Shown one piece after another: positions 7,045-9,659 of a stretch of DNA of 9,659 nt. The position numbers and the translations under genes were made by a program. Each line of letters opens with the position of its first letter. The first letter of the stretch is position 1. The notes beneath the pieces were generated by a model that was given only the letters and a program-made list of their open reading frames with translations, was not told where the DNA came from and did not search any database. Origin of the DNA: Rhizobiaceae bacterium (GTDB lineage Bacteria; Pseudomonadota; Alphaproteobacteria; Rhizobiales; Rhizobiaceae); contig JACMIV010000159.1 of the NCBI GenBank assembly GCA_014380965.1, forward strand, positions 1 through 9,659. The letters are read 5' to 3'.

Positions 7045-7664
7045 TCGGTAAGCTGAAGGGAACGGTCGACGAGATCGCCGAGGATCACGTTATCGTCGAC
7101 GTTCACGGCGTCGGCTACGTTGCCTATTGCGGAGCGAAGACGCTCGGCGCCCTGCCGGCGGCGGGCGAGGCGGTGACGCTCTTCATCGAGACCTATGTGC
7201 GCGAGGACATGCTGCGGCTCTACGGGTTCTCCTCCGAGCTCGAGCGCGGTTGGTTTCGCCTCCTGCAGAACGTGCAAGGGGTCGGCTCGAAGGTCGCGCT
7301 CGCCGTGCTCGGCACGCTGTCGACCGGCGAGCTCGCCACTGCGATCGCGCTGCAGGATCGCGCCATGATCTCCCGCGCGCCGGGCGTCGGCCCGAAGGTC
7401 GCCGCCCGCATCCTCGTCGAATTGAAGGACAAGTCGCCCGCCTTCACAGGAAACCTCGACGCGCCCGCGATGGAGTTGAAGCGCAGTCTCGGCGATGGTG
7501 TCGCCCCTGCGCCGGTCGCGGACGCGGTCTCCGCGCTCGTCAATCTCGGCTATTCCCGCGAGCAGGCTGCCAATGCGGTCTCCACCGCCCTGCGAGGCGC
7601 GGGGGAGGCGCCGAGTTCGGCGGTGTTGATCAGGCTCGGGCTGCGCGAGCTTGCCCGCGCTTGA
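7041..7664 (+). CDS. ruvA: RuvA, Holliday junction branch-migration complex DNA-binding subunit
   Basis: The 207-residue protein has the three RuvA domains: an N-terminal OB fold ([12 protein letters not shown] to about 65, ending [11 protein letters not shown]), two helix-hairpin-helix motifs ([16 protein letters not shown] and [20 protein letters not shown]), and a C-terminal RuvB-contacting domain (about 155-207, [16 protein letters not shown]). RuvA tetramers clamp four-way junctions and load RuvB. GTG 7041 is the start because IGKLKG is the conserved RuvA beginning. GGAG at 7029-7032 gives an 8-base spacing from inside the toxin gene. The start overlaps the vapC1 stop by 4 bases, so its translation is likely coupled to the toxin. 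The gene ends 56 bases before the second antitoxin gene. Confidence 0.97.
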   Translation: MIGKLKGTVDEIAEDHVIVDVHGVGYVAYCGAKTLGALPAAGEAVTLFIETYVREDMLRLYGFSSELERGWFRLLQNVQGVGSKVALAVLGTLSTGELATAIALQDRAMISRAPGVGPKVAARILVELKDKSPAFTGNLDAPAMELKRSLGDGVAPAPVADAVSALVNLGYSREQAANAVSTALRGAGEAPSSAVLIRLGLRELARA

Positions 7665-7677
7665 CGGTTCGCTCCGA

Positions 7678-7704
7678 TTCCTTACTTTTCGCGGAGGTAA
7701 GGAA
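7678..7704. promoter_or_regulatory. Inverted-repeat operator candidate of the second antitoxin-toxin pair
   Basis: TTCCTTAC (7678-7685) and GTAAGGAA (7697-7704) are perfect inverted copies around an 11-base centre. They lie between ruvA and the second antitoxin, ending 16 bases before its ATG. TTGACG (7661-7666), overlapping the ruvA stop, and TACTTT (about 7683-7688) could form a weak promoter with the -10 inside the left arm. No T-run follows, which argues against a terminator. The role as antitoxin operator is inferred. Confidence 0.5.
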
Positions 7705-7720
7705 GCGAGGTTGTTGTAAG

Positions 7721-8005
7721 ATGAGGATTGCAGGAACGGTGACCTCCAAGGGACAGACGACCATTCCCAAACTCGTCCGGGACGAACTCGGCCTTACCGA
7801 GGGGTCCAAGATCGTTTGGGAGGTGCGGGATGGAAAGGCGCAGGTCGAACCTCGCAAGACGCGACGCGCGATCGATCTTGCGGGAATTCTAAGTTCCTCG
7901 GCAGTCGGCCTATCGAAGATCGAAGACATGAACGAGGCGATCGGACATGCTCTGGCCGAGGATGACGAACGGATACAGCGCCAGTGGCACGAGAAGCGCG
8001 GATGA
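7721..8005 (+). CDS. AbrB-type (VapB) antitoxin, second pair
   Basis: This 94-residue protein starts with an AbrB domain (GTVTSKGQTTIPKLVRDELG, residues 5-24, then LTEGSKIVWEV). A charged, mainly helical C-terminal tail (about 45-94, IEDMNEAIGHALAEDDERIQ) is suited to wrapping the toxin. Outside the short GQxTIPK core it is not similar to the first antitoxin, so the pair is not a recent duplicate. ATG 7721 matches the domain start; the ribosome-binding site is weak (GCGAGG at 7705-7710, 10 bases away). The stop overlaps the toxin start as ATGA. It presumably represses its own expression through the inverted repeat at 7678-7704. Confidence 0.88.
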   Translation: MRIAGTVTSKGQTTIPKLVRDELGLTEGSKIVWEVRDGKAQVEPRKTRRAIDLAGILSSSAVGLSKIEDMNEAIGHALAEDDERIQRQWHEKRG

Positions 8006-8400
8006 TAGGAATGGACACCAACGTCCTCCTTCGCTTCCTCCTTGCAGACGATCTCGTTCAGCACCGGTTGGCAGTGGAGTTCGTTCAAGGCAGAACTCCA
8101 GCCGATCCTGCTTTCGTCTCCATCGTCGTGCTGGTGGAAACCGTATGGGTTCTCCAACGGGTCAAAGGCTTCGATGCAAAGCTCGTCGCGGACGCCATGT
8201 CCGCCCTTTTGGCGACCGATGACTTCGTCTTTGAGGAGCATGATGTCCTGGTCGGAATATTCGCCGACGCCGCGTTGCAACATGCCGATGTGGCCGATCA
8301 TGTCATCGCCCAGCTCGGCCGCCGCCGCGGCTGCGATCACACCGTGACTTTCGACCGGCAGGCCGCCCGGCACATCCCGTCCATGAGCCTCCTCGCATGA
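8002..8400 (+). CDS. VapC-type PIN-domain ribonuclease toxin, second pair
   Basis: The 132-residue product has the PIN acidic residues D5 ([15 protein letters not shown]), E46 (VLVETVWVL), D96 and D99 ([11 protein letters not shown]) and D118 ([10 protein letters not shown]). The MIGxDTNVLLR beginning and the C-terminal TxTFDR motif place it in a different VapC subgroup from the toxin at 6631-7044. It should act as a Mg-dependent endoribonuclease restrained by its antitoxin; the RNA target is unknown. ATG 8002 overlaps the antitoxin stop by 4 bases and has GAGAAG (7991-7996) 5 bases upstream; GTG 7984 and ATG 8011 are less likely starts. Its own stop codon overlaps the ruvB start as ATGA. Codon use is less GC-biased than in ruvB. 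Confidence 0.89.
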   Translation: MIGMDTNVLLRFLLADDLVQHRLAVEFVQGRTPADPAFVSIVVLVETVWVLQRVKGFDAKLVADAMSALLATDDFVFEEHDVLVGIFADAALQHADVADHVIAQLGRRRGCDHTVTFDRQAARHIPSMSLLA

Positions 8401-9446
8401 GCGAACCCACGCGTCTCCTCTCTCCCGACCCGCATGGGGAGGATGCCGATTCCACCCTCCGCCCTCAGCGGCTCGACGAGTTCGTGGGTCAAGCGGCGGC
8501 TCGAGCGAACCTCAAGGTCTTCATCGAGGCGGCGAAGGGCAGGGGCGAAGCACTGGATCACGTTCTCTTCGTCGGCCCGCCGGGCCTTGGCAAGACGACG
8601 CTGGCGCAGATCATGGCGAAGGAACTCGGCGTCAACTTTCGCTCGACCTCCGGCCCGGTCATCGCGAAGGCCGGCGATCTCGCCGCGCTCCTGACCAACC
8701 TCGAAGACCGGGACGTCCTCTTCATCGACGAGATTCACCGTCTCAACCCGGCCGTCGAGGAGATCCTCTATCCCGCCATGGAGGATTTCCAACTCGATCT
8801 CATCATCGGCGAGGGGCCCGCGGCGCGCTCGGTGAAGATCGATCTCGCGAAGTTCACGCTCGTCGCTGCGACGACCCGCGTCGGGCTCCTGACGACGCCC
8901 CTGCGCGATCGTTTCGGCATTCCCGTGCGGCTGAATTTCTACACCGTCGAGGAACTCGAACTGATCGTGCGTCGCGGCGCACGCATCATGGGGCTGCCGC
9001 TCGCCGAGGACGGAGCCCGCGAGATCGCGCGGCGGTCGCGCGGAACGCCGCGCATTGCCGGTCGGTTGCTCCGCAGAGTGCGCGACTTTTCCGACGTCGC
9101 CGGCTCCGGCATCGTCGACCGGAGCATCGCCGACGCGGCGCTGACGCGTCTCGAAGTCGACAGTCTCGGCCTCGACCAGCTCGACCGGCGCTATCTCGAC
9201 CTCATTTCGCTCAACTTCGGCGGCGGCCCCGTCGGCATCGAGACGATCGCGGCGGCCTTGTCGGAGCCGCGCGACGCCATCGAGGACATCGTCGAACCCT
9301 ACCTCCTCCAACAGGGCTTCCTCCAGCGCACGCCGAGAGGCCGCGTCCTCACCGCCCACGCCTTCCGCCATATCGGCCTCGCCGTTCCGCAGGGCTGGCA
9401 GGGGGCACAGGCAAGCCTCTTCGAAGAGCCGGCCGATCCAGACTGA
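8397..9446 (+). CDS. ruvB: RuvB, Holliday junction branch-migration ATPase
   Basis: The 349-residue product is a complete AAA+ RuvB. Seen in order: the N-terminal [12 protein letters not shown] segment (21-32), Walker [10 protein letters not shown] (60-68, K66), Walker B LFIDEIH (108-114), the beta-hairpin region, sensor 1 ATTR (158-161), arginine finger in LRDRFG (R170), sensor 2 [16 protein letters not shown] (R219 in TPR), and the C-terminal winged-helix domain with [16 protein letters not shown]. It drives ATP-dependent branch migration with RuvA. ATG 8397 overlaps the second toxin's stop by 4 bases. There is no convincing ribosome-binding site in front, so translation probably depends on ribosomes finishing the toxin gene. 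No clear terminator follows; 9447-9659 shows no gene I can support. Confidence 0.97.
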   Translation: MSEPTRLLSPDPHGEDADSTLRPQRLDEFVGQAAARANLKVFIEAAKGRGEALDHVLFVGPPGLGKTTLAQIMAKELGVNFRSTSGPVIAKAGDLAALLTNLEDRDVLFIDEIHRLNPAVEEILYPAMEDFQLDLIIGEGPAARSVKIDLAKFTLVAATTRVGLLTTPLRDRFGIPVRLNFYTVEELELIVRRGARIMGLPLAEDGAREIARRSRGTPRIAGRLLRRVRDFSDVAGSGIVDRSIADAALTRLEVDSLGLDQLDRRYLDLISLNFGGGPVGIETIAAALSEPRDAIEDIVEPYLLQQGFLQRTPRGRVLTAHAFRHIGLAVPQGWQGAQASLFEEPADPD

Positions 9447-9659
9447 CGCTGCGCCCTTAAAGCGTGATGAAGGCCGCACTCCGCCCCTCTTGGGACGGCC
9501 GCGGACGTCATCGCGTCATTCTTCAAGGGCTTTCGTCTTTGAAACAGGCATGAGCCGCTGCAACCGCGGCCGCCGTCTGGCGCCCTAATTCGTCCGCAGA
9601 CCCATTCCATCTGCAAGCCGGATGGGATCTTGGCCGACCTCGTCACAAAACGCTCCAGC

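Noticed and set aside
7667..7680. GTTC followed by ATTC as a second LexA box ahead of the second antitoxin
   Set aside because: The spacing is 6 bases and the second half-site is mismatched, so it does not fit GTTC-N7-GTTC.
9447..9466. ACGCT/AGCGT hairpin after ruvB as terminator
   Set aside because: The stem has only 5 bp and no T-run follows.
8337..9479. Minus-strand 380-codon frame antisense to ruvB
   Set aside because: It mirrors ruvB codons and has no recognisable domain.
9299..9646. Minus-strand frame covering the end of the window
   Set aside because: Much of it is antisense to ruvB and the rest shows no motif or ribosome-binding site.
1..9659. CRISPR arrays, tRNA or rRNA genes, transposases
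   Set aside because: I saw no regularly spaced repeats, no cloverleaf-like tRNA sequence, no rRNA motifs and no transposase frame on either strand.

Overview
The window comes from a GC-rich alphaproteobacterium, most likely of the Hyphomicrobiales (Rhizobiales). The evidence is the codon use, the order TIGR00282 phosphoesterase / yebC / ruvC-ruvA-ruvB, an alphaproteobacterial-type LexA box (GTTC-N7-GTTC) and a REP-like intergenic palindrome. The genus cannot be fixed from the sequence alone.

Layout. Positions 1-780 hold the 3' part of a YmdB/TIGR00282-type metallophosphoesterase, followed by a TerC-family membrane protein (889-1653) with a clear intrinsic terminator. A gene-free stretch (1654-1991) carries a large imperfect palindromic repeat. 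On the minus strand, 1992-2816 encodes an exported metallo-beta-lactamase-fold protein with unusual metal-site residues. yebC (3031-3780) is divergent from it. Two minus-strand genes, a Uma2-family putative endonuclease (3835-4410) and an exported class C beta-lactamase-like serine hydrolase (4504-5601), separate yebC from ruvC. From 5795 to 9446 runs a plus-strand cluster: ruvC, an AbrB-type antitoxin and VapC (PIN) toxin pair, ruvA, a second AbrB/VapC pair, and ruvB. The last 213 bases contain no gene I can support.

The most striking point is the ruv locus. The Holliday-junction resolution genes (RuvC resolvase, RuvA junction-binding protein, RuvB branch-migration motor) normally lie next to each other. 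Here each of the two junctions holds its own toxin-antitoxin pair. The two pairs are not copies of each other. In both, the antitoxin comes first, the toxin overlaps it, and the toxin's stop codon overlaps the start codon of the next ruv gene by 4 bases (GTGA for ruvA, ATGA for ruvB), so toxin and repair gene look translationally coupled. A perfect GTTC-N7-GTTC LexA box lies 1 base after the ruvC stop, over a TTGACT -35-like hexamer in front of the first pair. It is followed by a near-perfect 23-bp palindrome that looks like the antitoxin's own operator. A second perfect inverted repeat precedes the second pair. The ruvC promoter region shows only a LexA-like sequence whose two half-sites are 4 bp too far apart. 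I infer that ruvA and ruvB are transcribed from promoters controlled by both DNA damage (LexA) and toxin-antitoxin autoregulation. This needs experimental support.
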